The notes under the pieces were generated by a model. It was not told the DNA's origin and searched no databases. It saw nothing but the letters and a program-made list of their open reading frames with translations. This document shows, one piece after another, positions 50,495-58,780 of a stretch of DNA of 64,000 nucleotides (the first letter of the stretch is position 1; each line of letters starts with the position of its first letter). Source of the DNA: Halobacillus_A sp043497005 (GTDB lineage Bacteria; Bacillota; Bacilli; Bacillales; Halobacillaceae); contig NZ_JBIEKE010000002.1 of NCBI RefSeq assembly GCF_043497005.1, positions 434,001 through 498,000 on the forward strand. Direction: 5' to 3'. The translations under genes and the position numbers were made by a program.

Positions 50495-53269
50495 ATGGCT
50501 TCATTTGCCATAGTAGATCTTGAAACAACAGGAAATTCATCTTCAAAACAAGATCGAATCATAGAAATTGGAATTGTACTTATTAAAGAAAAAAAAATCG
50601 TTAAAGAATTTTCGGCACTCGTTTATCCAGAGCGTGAGATCCCTCCATTTATATCCTCTTTAACCGGAATCGATGATGAGGATGTCATCGGTGCACCTTT
50701 ATTTTCAGAAATTGCACACGAAGTTTACCATTTATTTAACGATGCTTACATAGTAGCTCATAACGTTGAATTTGACCTCGGCTTTTTAAACGCAGAGCTT
50801 AAGAATTGCGGATTGCCTGCCTTAACTAATCCTATTATTGATACAGTAGAGATGGCTCGTATTTTATTTCCTTCTTCTGAGAGTTTCAAATTGGGACATT
50901 TAGCCGGGCAGATGAATTTAGGACATGACCGTCCTCACAGAGCTTTATCAGATGCTCAGGTTACAGGGGAGCTATTACTTTGTCTATTAGAGCGCCTAAA
51001 AGAATTACCAGAGCACACGCTAACACAATTATTAAAAGTTACTGAAAAGTTAAAAAGTCAGATGAGACCATTTATTGAAGAAGCCATTGATCAAGCAAGG
51101 TATTCTGTAAAAGGTATGCAGCATTACAGAATTATGCACGGTATTGCTGTTAGAAAACTCACACCTGATAAAAAAGAAAAACCAGTCGTCACAAAAAATT
51201 TTTCAGAATGGATGACTCATATTTTTGAAGGGAAAGAAGGACTTAAGGGATCCATTCCTACTTATGAGACTAGAGCAGGCCAAAGAGAAATGTCTGAATC
51301 TATATATAGTGCTCTTACAGACTCTCAGCATGCTTTAATAGAAGCTGGAGCCGGAACAGGAAAATCTATTGCTTATTTATTATCTGCACTATACTATTCG
51401 ATAAAAAACAACCAAAGAATCGTGGTTTCTACTTACACGACTTCATTACAGAATCAATTACTTCATGAAGAAGTACCTAAGCTTGAAAAATTATTTAATG
51501 AGCCAATACGAGTTGAGCTTTTCAAAGGGAAAGCGCACTATATTAGTTTGTCTCATTTCAGTTATGAACTGGAAAACTCTTATTTAGATAACTATGATGA
51601 AGCGTTGGCTAAGGCTATGATACTTGTTTGGCTGTCTCAAACGTATACAGGTGATATTGAAGAAATTCAGCTTCCATCAAACGGGCAGCAATTTTGGCAT
51701 AAAATTTCAGCCGAACAATCTGTTAAACATCAAAAAGAAGAAAACTACTTTTATGCGCTCGCTGAGGAAAAAGCGGAGTATGCAGATGTTATTATTACGA
51801 ATCATTCACTTTTAAGTTTAGACTTAATCAGTGACCAGCAACAGTTACCGAGTTACGAAAAAGTTATCATTGACGAAGCCCATCAATTTACTACCGTTGC
51901 AAGTCGATATTTTGGTGTTCAACTTAATTACAAAGAATTACAAAGTCAGTTGACTCATCTAAATGAATTACTTTCTGATCGTTTTCTTTCCAGTGGTTCT
52001 CCAGTTATTAATACAAAATTAGAACAAAGCCGTGAAGCAGTTGAACAGGCTAAAGAAGAGTTAAGTCAACTATCGAAGTTTATTTATCATAGTATTAAAC
52101 GAAATCGTCCATCTAGTAAAACGAAAAGTGATATAGGCCGTGTCCAATATTCTCTTCTTCATTCAAAAGACGAAGCTATGATATCGACAGCCGCTGAAAT
52201 GATGGAGCGCTTTTTATCTAAAATCTTATTAATAAAGAGAATATTAAGGACAATTATTAATCAATTTATAGCTGTTCAACAAACAGAGCCCATAGCCATA
52301 CTAGTTTCGCGGCTCGAACAGTATGAAAATGTATGCTTTAATATTGTGGATCAGCTTGGTAGATACTTTAAAGAAGAATCATTGGAAGAAGCCAAATGGG
52401 TTGAAATAGAAGGGAGCGGACATCAACATTCCTTTTATATGTACAGTGAACCCGTGAACCTTGATGAACTTCTTCGCAAAAAGCTCATTACACGAAAAGA
52501 AAGTATTGTACTTACTAGTGCGACACTTACAACAGCACAGTCTTTTGACTTCATAAGAAAAACCATAGGGTTTATAAAAGAAGATAAAGTTATTGAAAAA
52601 GTTCTCCCTTCACCTTATAAGTTCGACCAAAATGCGAGGTTAATGATTCCAAATGACTTTCCGAATGTAAGAGAGGATCAAGAAGAATTTATCTATTCGG
52701 TAAGTGAAGCCATTTATTCATTATCACAAGTCACTAAAGGGCGAATGCTCGTATTATTTACTTCATATGATATGCTGAAAAAAACATATTACTTGTTAAA
52801 AGAGATGATTAATCCAGAAGAATATATGATTTTCGGTCAAGGTATTTCTAGTGGAAGTCGAGATCGTTTAAAAAAGAACTTTCAAGCTTTCGATCAATCG
52901 GTTTTATTAGGAACAAGCTCCTTTTGGGAAGGGGTTGATATTCCTGGTGATGATCTATCTTGTTTAATGATTGTGCGACTTCCTTTTCAGCCTCCTGGGC
53001 AGCCTGTCCAAAGTATTAGGGAAGAGGTAATTAAAAAAGAAGGAAAAAATCCTTTTATGGATTATTCACTGCCAGAAGCTATTATTAGATTCAGACAAGG
53101 GTTTGGACGATTAATCCGATCCAGTACGGATCGAGGAATCGTTTTCGTCTGTGATCATCGGATTATGGAGGCACGTTATGGGAAGTATTTTATTTCCTCG
53201 ATACCAGATATTCCAGTGACGTATGACTCAACTACGAATTTAATAAAACAAGCTCAGAATTGGCTATAA
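50495..53269 (+). CDS. dinG: 3'-5' exonuclease DinG
   Basis: A 924-residue protein. Residues about 1-170 are a DEDD exonuclease domain (IVDLETTGNSSS, VAHNVEFDLGFL, HRALSDAQVTGELL). The rest is an XPD-like helicase fold with Walker A EAGAGTGKSIAYLL (about residue 285), VIIDEAHQF (about 456-464) and the late motif RQGFGRLIRSSTDRG. The iron-sulfur cysteines of E. coli DinG are absent between Walker A and DEAH. S. aureus DinG, with this architecture, acts as an exonuclease rather than a helicase. ATG 50495 follows aaggaggg. Order panD-dinG-ypmA is conserved. Confidence 0.94.
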   Translation: MASFAIVDLETTGNSSSKQDRIIEIGIVLIKEKKIVKEFSALVYPEREIPPFISSLTGIDDEDVIGAPLFSEIAHEVYHLFNDAYIVAHNVEFDLGFLNAELKNCGLPALTNPIIDTVEMARILFPSSESFKLGHLAGQMNLGHDRPHRALSDAQVTGELLLCLLERLKELPEHTLTQLLKVTEKLKSQMRPFIEEAIDQARYSVKGMQHYRIMHGIAVRKLTPDKKEKPVVTKNFSEWMTHIFEGKEGLKGSIPTYETRAGQREMSESIYSALTDSQHALIEAGAGTGKSIAYLLSALYYSIKNNQRIVVSTYTTSLQNQLLHEEVPKLEKLFNEPIRVELFKGKAHYISLSHFSYELENSYLDNYDEALAKAMILVWLSQTYTGDIEEIQLPSNGQQFWHKISAEQSVKHQKEENYFYALAEEKAEYADVIITNHSLLSLDLISDQQQLPSYEKVIIDEAHQFTTVASRYFGVQLNYKELQSQLTHLNELLSDRFLSSGSPVINTKLEQSREAVEQAKEELSQLSKFIYHSIKRNRPSSKTKSDIGRVQYSLLHSKDEAMISTAAEMMERFLSKILLIKRILRTIINQFIAVQQTEPIAILVSRLEQYENVCFNIVDQLGRYFKEESLEEAKWVEIEGSGHQHSFYMYSEPVNLDELLRKKLITRKESIVLTSATLTTAQSFDFIRKTIGFIKEDKVIEKVLPSPYKFDQNARLMIPNDFPNVREDQEEFIYSVSEAIYSLSQVTKGRMLVLFTSYDMLKKTYYLLKEMINPEEYMIFGQGISSGSRDRLKKNFQAFDQSVLLGTSSFWEGVDIPGDDLSCLMIVRLPFQPPGQPVQSIREEVIKKEGKNPFMDYSLPEAIIRFRQGFGRLIRSSTDRGIVFVCDHRIMEARYGKYFISSIPDIPVTYDSTTNLIKQAQNWL

Positions 53270-53367
53270 ATATTGGAATTTTTATTAAAAGAACGAGAGA
53301 CCTGTTATAATAGATTAGGTATTTACCGAAAAAGAACCAATGTATAAAGAGTTAGGAGATATGTCTA

Positions 53368-53538
53368 ATGGCGAATAAAGTAGAAACCCTTTCCACAGTA
53401 CGTGTGCAGAAAACGGACGATTTATACAAAATCGTAGATACGCTGAATCGTACGTTAAAAGAAGAAAATCTAATGTTTGGAATGGCTTTAGATGAAGATG
53501 ATCGGGACACAGCGGTCTTCACAATTTACCGTACCTAA
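53368..53538 (+). CDS. ypmA: Small protein YpmA
   Basis: A 56-residue cytoplasmic protein (MANKVETLSTVRVQKTDDLY, ending DTAVFTIYRT) of the YpmA family, found between dinG and ypmB in Bacillaceae. Function unknown. ATG 53368 is eight bases after taggaga; an earlier ATG at 53361 in another frame ends after five codons. The 3' end overlaps the ypmB start region, so the two are translationally linked. Confidence 0.85.
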   Translation: MANKVETLSTVRVQKTDDLYKIVDTLNRTLKEENLMFGMALDEDDRDTAVFTIYRT

Positions 53539-54022
53539 GTGGTTGAAATGGGTTCTTCTCATTTTCGGTAGTTTATTGATTATAGGAATAGGATTGCTGA
53601 CTTGGATGTATTTTCATATTGAAAATACGCGTACAAGTCAATACGATGAAGTGAGTGAATTTGTATTAGGTGAAGGACTTCTTGAAAGTGTGGATAAAGT
53701 GACCCGTTATAATGGGGAGACTCCTATTCATATCGTTAATGGTATGGACGATCAGAACGAAGAACGATATCTTTTTATTGATTTTGTTAATCAAGAAGAG
53801 GTGTCTACTATATCTGCAGCAGACATGATTGATGAAAATTCGGCTAGAAGAAATGTAAACCAGTGTAATGGTTGTGAATTTGTAGATGTTCAGCTTGCAT
53901 TTGAAGAAAATCGACCTGTCTGGGAAGTTACTTATAAGGATGAGAGTAACCGTTATGTTTTTGAATACTTAGACGTTAGAAACGGCGAGGAAGTACAACG
54001 TTTTGCGTTTCGCCAAACATAA
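53492..54022 (+). CDS. ypmB: Membrane-anchored PepSY-like protein YpmB
   Basis: A 176-residue protein with one N-terminal membrane helix (WLKWVLLIFGSLLIIGIGLL) and an extracytoplasmic domain with two PepSY-like units, ending in WEVTYKDESNRYVFEYLDVR, as in YpmB. The start is uncertain: ATG 53492 and ATG 53498 both lie inside ypmA without a clear ribosome binding site, so coupling to ypmA is likely. aspB follows 21 bases after the stop. Role unknown. Confidence 0.85.
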   Translation: MKMIGTQRSSQFTVPKWLKWVLLIFGSLLIIGIGLLTWMYFHIENTRTSQYDEVSEFVLGEGLLESVDKVTRYNGETPIHIVNGMDDQNEERYLFIDFVNQEEVSTISAADMIDENSARRNVNQCNGCEFVDVQLAFEENRPVWEVTYKDESNRYVFEYLDVRNGEEVQRFAFRQT

Positions 54023-54043
54023 TTATTTTAAGGAGTGACCAAA

Positions 54044-55228
54044 TTGAATTTAGCACAGCGAGTACAATCTTTAACACCATCAAGCACATTAGCGATTACA
54101 GCAAAGGCAAAAGCCCTAAAAGCAGAAGGTCATGATGTTATTGCTTTAGGGGCCGGAGAACCTGATTTCAACACTCCAGAGCATATTATCGAAGCAGCTA
54201 AACGTTCTATGGATGAAGGTTTAACGAAATACACCCCTTCAGGCGGCATCCCAGATTTGAAGAATGCCATCATTCATAAAATGAAAAAGGATCAAAATCT
54301 TACTTATACCCAGGAACAAGTCATTGTAACAATTGGAGCCAAACACGCCTTGTTTACTTTATTCCAAGTATTGCTAAACAAAGGAGAAGAAGTGGTGGTT
54401 CCAGCTCCTTATTGGGTAAGTTACCCTGAGCAAGTTAAGCTGGCAGAAGGTCGTCCAGTTATCGTACAAACGAAAGAAGATCAGCAATTTAAGCTGACCC
54501 CGGAACTGCTTGAACAATCCATTACGGATAAAACAAAAGCAGTAATTATTAATTCACCAAGCAATCCTACAGGGATGATGTATTCTAAAGAAGAACTGGA
54601 AGCAATAGGTGAAGTTTGTTTAAAACATGACATATTAATCGTTTCTGATGAAATCTATGAAAAATTAATTTATACAGAAGAAGCGCATGTTTCAATTGCC
54701 CAGCTTTCTTCTGAGCTTTATGAGCAGACGATTATTATTAATGGAGTATCTAAATCTCATTCGATGACTGGATGGAGAATTGGATATGCTCTAGGAAATA
54801 AAGATATAATCAAAGCCATGACAAGCATGGCCTCTCATTCGACTTCTAATCCCACTTCATTAGCTCAATATGGTGCTCTTGCAGCTTATACCGGTTCTGA
54901 CGAAGATGTGGAAAAAATGAGAAATGCTTTTAAGGAGCGTTTAGCTAAGCTGCACAGCTGGTTAATAGAGATTCCCGGTGTCCATTGCGAGAAACCAAAA
55001 GGCGCCTTCTACTTGTTTCCTAATGTGAAGGAAGCAGCAACGATATGCGGGGTTGATAGTGTGGATGACTGGGTTAAAGACTTGCTTGATGAAGAAAAAG
55101 TGGCTCTCGTACCTGGTTCTGGTTTCGGGTCTCCGGACAATGTGCGTCTCTCCTATGCAACTTCTTTAGAACAATTAGAAGAAGCAGCTAAGCGAATTAA
55201 ACGATTTATTGAAATGCGTCAATCATAA
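54044..55228 (+). CDS. aspB: Aspartate aminotransferase
   Basis: A 394-residue PLP enzyme of fold type I (subgroup Igamma) that interconverts aspartate and oxaloacetate with glutamate. It has GAGEPDFNTPEHI, INSPSNPTGMMYSKEEL, IVSDEIYEKLIY and the PLP lysine in NGVSKSHSMTGWRIGYALG (about residues 231-249). The C-terminal arginine is in NVRLSYATS. TTG 54044 is eight bases after aaggag; GTG 54035 overlaps that site. It is co-transcribed with ypmA-ypmB and probably asnS. Confidence 0.95.
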   Translation: MNLAQRVQSLTPSSTLAITAKAKALKAEGHDVIALGAGEPDFNTPEHIIEAAKRSMDEGLTKYTPSGGIPDLKNAIIHKMKKDQNLTYTQEQVIVTIGAKHALFTLFQVLLNKGEEVVVPAPYWVSYPEQVKLAEGRPVIVQTKEDQQFKLTPELLEQSITDKTKAVIINSPSNPTGMMYSKEELEAIGEVCLKHDILIVSDEIYEKLIYTEEAHVSIAQLSSELYEQTIIINGVSKSHSMTGWRIGYALGNKDIIKAMTSMASHSTSNPTSLAQYGALAAYTGSDEDVEKMRNAFKERLAKLHSWLIEIPGVHCEKPKGAFYLFPNVKEAATICGVDSVDDWVKDLLDEEKVALVPGSGFGSPDNVRLSYATSLEQLEEAAKRIKRFIEMRQS

Positions 55229-55250
55229 GTGAAATTTGGAGGTTTAAACA

Positions 55251-56543
55251 GTGAAAACAACGATTGCCGAGGTATCTAAGTTTGTAGGTGAAGAAGTAAC
55301 GATAGGAGCCTGGCTCCACAATAAGCGGTCGAGCGGTAAAATCGCCTTTTTACAGTTAAGAGATGGAACCGGCTTTATGCAGGGGGTAGCTGTTAAAGCA
55401 GAACTTGGCGAGGACAAGTTTCAGGAGGCAAAAGGCCTAACTCAAGAATCATCTCTTTATGTTACAGGGGTAATAGTCGAGGATAGCCGCTCATCTTTTG
55501 GATATGAAATGCAAGTTAGCAACTTCGAGGTTATTCAAGAAGCAAAAGATTATCCGATTACTCCTAAAGAACACGGAACAGAATTTTTGATGGATCATCG
55601 TCATTTATGGCTACGTTCAAGAAAACAACACGCAGTAATGAAAATCAGAAATGAAATTATCCGTGCAACTTATGAATTTTTCAATCAAAATGGTTATGTG
55701 AAAGTAGATGCGCCAATCTTAACTGGTTCTTCTGCAGAAGGAACCACTGAACTTTTTCATACCAAATATTTTGACGAAGATGCGTATCTGTCCCAGAGTG
55801 GACAGTTATATATGGAAGCAGCGGCCATGGCACTAGGAAAAGTATTCAGCTTCGGTCCTACATTTAGAGCGGAAAAGTCTAAAACTCGTCGTCACCTTAT
55901 CGAATTTTGGATGATAGAACCAGAAATGGCGTTCATGGATCATAACGACAGTCTTGAAGTTCAGGAACAATATGTATCCCATGTTGTCCAATCAGTCTTA
56001 GAAAATTGCAAGCTGGATTTAGAAGCTCTTGACCGAGATACAAGTGTACTTGAGAAAATTAAAGCTCCTTTTCCAAGAATCAGCTACGATGATGCTGTAC
56101 TGCTGCTGAAAGAGAAAGGCTTTGATGATATCGAATGGGGGGAAGACTTTGGTGCCCCTCACGAAACGGTGATAGCAGAGAGCTACGATAAGCCAGTATT
56201 TATTACGAACTATCCTGCTGAGATTAAAGCTTTCTATATGAAACCTGACCCAGAGCGTCCAGAAGTAGTATTATGTGCTGACTTAATTGCACCTGAAGGG
56301 TATGGGGAAATTATTGGAGGATCTCAGCGTATTGATGATTTAGAGCTCATGCAACAGCGCTACGAGGAGCATGATTTAACTGGAGAAGCTTACAAATGGT
56401 ATTTGCAGCTTCGTGAATATGGAACGGTACCGCATTCAGGATTTGGCTTAGGTCTTGAACGTACAGTGGCATGGATTTCTGGAGTAGAACATGTACGTGA
56501 AACCATCCCATTCCCGCGCTTATTGAACCGATTATATCCTTAA
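55251..56543 (+). CDS. asnS: Asparaginyl-tRNA synthetase
   Basis: A 430-residue class IIb synthetase. The N-terminal OB fold (about residues 1-105, VTIGAWLHNKRSSGKIAFLQ) binds the anticodon. The catalytic domain has motif 2 FGPTFRAEKSKTRRHLIEFW and motif 3 GFGLGLERTVAWISG (about residues 399-413). GTG 55251 is used, with tggagg upstream. Adjacent to aspB, which makes aspartate, as in B. subtilis. Confidence 0.96.
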   Translation: MKTTIAEVSKFVGEEVTIGAWLHNKRSSGKIAFLQLRDGTGFMQGVAVKAELGEDKFQEAKGLTQESSLYVTGVIVEDSRSSFGYEMQVSNFEVIQEAKDYPITPKEHGTEFLMDHRHLWLRSRKQHAVMKIRNEIIRATYEFFNQNGYVKVDAPILTGSSAEGTTELFHTKYFDEDAYLSQSGQLYMEAAAMALGKVFSFGPTFRAEKSKTRRHLIEFWMIEPEMAFMDHNDSLEVQEQYVSHVVQSVLENCKLDLEALDRDTSVLEKIKAPFPRISYDDAVLLLKEKGFDDIEWGEDFGAPHETVIAESYDKPVFITNYPAEIKAFYMKPDPERPEVVLCADLIAPEGYGEIIGGSQRIDDLELMQQRYEEHDLTGEAYKWYLQLREYGTVPHSGFGLGLERTVAWISGVEHVRETIPFPRLLNRLYP

Positions 56544-56552
56544 TACAGAAAG

Positions 56553-56594
56553 ATGAAAGCACCGATGCCCGTTAACCCTGTCGGTGTTTTCATT
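56553..56594 (+). terminator. Intrinsic terminator of aspB-asnS
   Basis: GAAAGCACCGA pairs with TCGGTGTTTTC (one mismatch) around a 15-base loop and runs on into a T-rich tract. Confidence 0.75.
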
Positions 56595-56617
56595 ATTTAG
56601 CATCCTAGAATGAGGTG

Positions 56618-57313
56618 ATGGAAATCGCTAGTTATTATAATTACCAAGCCGTACTTGATAGTCAAATTTCCTTGCCTAAGACGTTAATCACTCACTATAG
56701 AAGGTTAGGTATTGCAGAAAAAGAGCTTGTAACGGTTTTACAAATTCATCAATTCCACATGGACGGGAACTCTTTTCCTACTCCAGGAGAAATTTCCAAC
56801 CGTACTTCTTTTACGGAAGAAGAATGTTCAAGAGTGTTAAGAAGCCTTATTCAAAAACAGCTTCTGACCATTGAGCAAAAAGACAGGGAACAGCAGGTAG
56901 GCAATGAATGCTATTCATTAGAGCCGCTTTGGGAAAAGTTATTTCAACAGCCAAAAGAGCAGAAAGAGCCAACTGCTCAGCCTGAAAATTTATTTCCTCT
57001 ATTTGAACAAGAATTTGGACGCCCATTATCTCCATTTGAAATTGAGAATATAAATATATGGCTTGATCAAGAGGAGCAGGAACCGGCTTTAATTAAAGCT
57101 GCGCTTCGAGAAGCTGTATTAATGGGTAAATTAAATTTTAAATACATCGATCGGATATTAAGAGAGTGGAAGAGAAAGGGCATTCAGACTGTAGATCAAG
57201 CTAGACAGCATGGTAAAAAATTCAGACAAGGTCAGACGAAAAACACAGCTTCACCTAAGCCACCGGAAAAACGTGATATTTCCTTATATTACAATTGGTT
57301 AGAGGAAGAGTAA
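56618..57313 (+). CDS. dnaD: DNA replication initiation protein DnaD
   Basis: A 231-residue protein that helps DnaA and DnaB load the replicative helicase at oriC and at restart sites. The N-terminal winged-helix domain covers about residues 1-95 (LPKTLITHYRRLGIAEKELV). The C-terminal DnaD domain is at about 130-195 (FEQEFGRPLSPFEIENINIW, then YIDRILREWKRKGI), followed by the YxxxIxxxW-like DNA-binding tail, ending YYNWLEEE. ATG 56618 or GTG 56615 both sit on gaggtg, so the exact start is unsure. nth follows after 13 bases. Confidence 0.93.
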   Translation: MEIASYYNYQAVLDSQISLPKTLITHYRRLGIAEKELVTVLQIHQFHMDGNSFPTPGEISNRTSFTEEECSRVLRSLIQKQLLTIEQKDREQQVGNECYSLEPLWEKLFQQPKEQKEPTAQPENLFPLFEQEFGRPLSPFEIENINIWLDQEEQEPALIKAALREAVLMGKLNFKYIDRILREWKRKGIQTVDQARQHGKKFRQGQTKNTASPKPPEKRDISLYYNWLEEE

Positions 57314-57326
57314 AAGAGGTAGGTAT

Positions 57327-57989
57327 ATGTTAAACAAAGCTCAAATAAGGTATTGTTTGAATACGTTTGAAGAAATGTTTCCTGAAGCAGAGTGTGAATT
57401 AACCCATAAAAATTCTTTTGAGTTACTTATCGCTGTCGTTTTGTCAGCTCAGGCTACAGATGCATTAGTGAATAAAGTAACACCAGGACTCTTTGAAAAA
57501 TATAAAACTCCCGAAGATTACGTAAACGTACCGCTAGAAGAATTAGAACAAGATATTCGCAGAATTGGATTATATAGAAGTAAAGCAAAGAATATTCAAA
57601 AGTTAAGTCGTACAATGCTTGAAAAGTTTAATGGGCAAGTTCCTCAGACAAAGGCAGAATTGGAAAGTTTAGCTGGAGTAGGGAGAAAAACTGCAAATGT
57701 TGTAGCTTCGGTAGCATTTAAAGAACCGGCTATTGCGGTGGATACTCATGTGGAGCGAGTCTCTAAAAGACTAGGTATATGCCGTTATAAAGATTCAGTA
57801 CTTGAAGTAGAGAAAAGGCTGATGCAGAAGATTCCAGAGGAAGAGTGGAGTGACACGCATCATCGAATGATTTTTTTTGGCCGTTATCATTGTAAAGCCA
57901 AAAACCCGAACTGTCATGAATGCCCCTTGTTATTTTTGTGTAGGGAAGGACAGAAGAGAAAGCGTAAAGAGGAAAAATTAATGCAATAA
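57327..57989 (+). CDS. nth: Endonuclease III
   Basis: A 220-residue DNA glycosylase/AP lyase for oxidised pyrimidines. It has the helix-hairpin-helix LESLAGVGRKTANVV with the catalytic lysine (about residue 120), the catalytic aspartate in VDTHVERV (about 138), and the [4Fe-4S] cluster ligands C-x6-C-x2-C-x5-C at the C terminus (CKAKNPNCHECPLLFLC). The tail is lysine/arginine-rich. It pairs with dnaD as in Bacillus. The next expected gene, ypoC, is not present. Confidence 0.95.
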   Translation: MLNKAQIRYCLNTFEEMFPEAECELTHKNSFELLIAVVLSAQATDALVNKVTPGLFEKYKTPEDYVNVPLEELEQDIRRIGLYRSKAKNIQKLSRTMLEKFNGQVPQTKAELESLAGVGRKTANVVASVAFKEPAIAVDTHVERVSKRLGICRYKDSVLEVEKRLMQKIPEEEWSDTHHRMIFFGRYHCKAKNPNCHECPLLFLCREGQKRKRKEEKLMQ

Positions 57990-58012
57990 AAAACTCCAAG
58001 TCAGGGATAAAA

Positions 58013-58754
58013 AGTACCCTATTGAATAGACACTTTAAAAAAAGTCTACTCTATAGGGTACTTTTCTGTATAATAGGGACAATTTCAATTCGTACGGAGA
58101 TGAGAAGATAAGTAAATGATTATTTAGCGATAAAGATGTTCAAGCCCTACAAGCGAAAACTTACGTGAAAACTGTCTCTACAAAGGGGATCACTTACACA
58201 GACGTATTCAAGCGCTTGGAATATGAAAAGAAAAAACTACATCTCAGATCTTTCAAGAAAACTGCTTTGATATTGATATGATCGGCAGAAAGCCTATTTA
58301 GCAACAATTAAGGATGGATCGACCAATCAAATTCTGGCTTATCATGTGACCCTATAACGATGGAGCTCGCAACGCTTACTATTGATAAATTGATGAAGAA
58401 CCTGGCCATAACCTTGGCAGAGGTAGCCTTCATCCACTCCGATAAAGGAACACACTATACACCTCCTGAGTATCAAAATTATTAAAGAAACATAGCCTCG
58501 GGCAGTCCATGTCCAGCCGAGGGAACTGTTGGGATAATGCCCCACAAGAATCCTTTTTTGGTCACTTTAAGGATGAAATCGATCTTACATCTTGTAGAAC
58601 ATTCGAGGAAATAAAGCGAGAGGTCAAAAGTTATATGACACAACCATTTCAGAGGGCAATGGAACCTAAAAAAAATGACTCCTGCTTTTTGCAGGAATCA
58701 TCTTCTTAATCACGTTGCCTAGTTTTTTTAAAAATGTCCTTTACGAAGGGTACA
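58013..58754 (+). mobile_element. Internally deleted IS3-family (IS150-like) element with terminal inverted repeats
   Basis: The left end GTACCCTATTGAATAGACAC (58014-58033) and the reverse complement of the right end (GTACCCTTCGTAAAGGACAT, 58734-58753) match at most positions, and both run into AAAAAAA. The 742 bases between are about half a normal IS150-type element. Broken transposase pieces fill it. It lies where ypoC is found in B. subtilis. A copy of the left-end sequence (58043-58064) also forms a hairpin with the left terminus that may terminate nth transcription. Confidence 0.75.
58160..58680 (+). pseudogene. Degenerate IS3-family transposase
   Basis: Fragments appear in different frames. 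GITYTDVFKRL near 58180 looks like the orfA helix-turn-helix region. TIKDGSTNQILAYHV near 58300 and ELATLTIDKLMKN followed by FIHSDKGTHYTPPEYQNY (58360-58485) are the rve integrase core with its HSDKG motif. After a stop, SMSSRGNCWDNAPQESFFGH and FKDEIDL (58508-58590) continue the core, including the last acidic residue. Stops, frameshifts and a large deletion mean that no active transposase is made. Confidence 0.85.
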
Positions 58755-58780
58755 CTTTAAGATGGTCTTGGAGTTTTTCT

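Noticed and set aside
53361..53378. ATG at 53361 before ypmA
   Set aside because: It encodes five codons and then a stop; the real start is ATG 53368.
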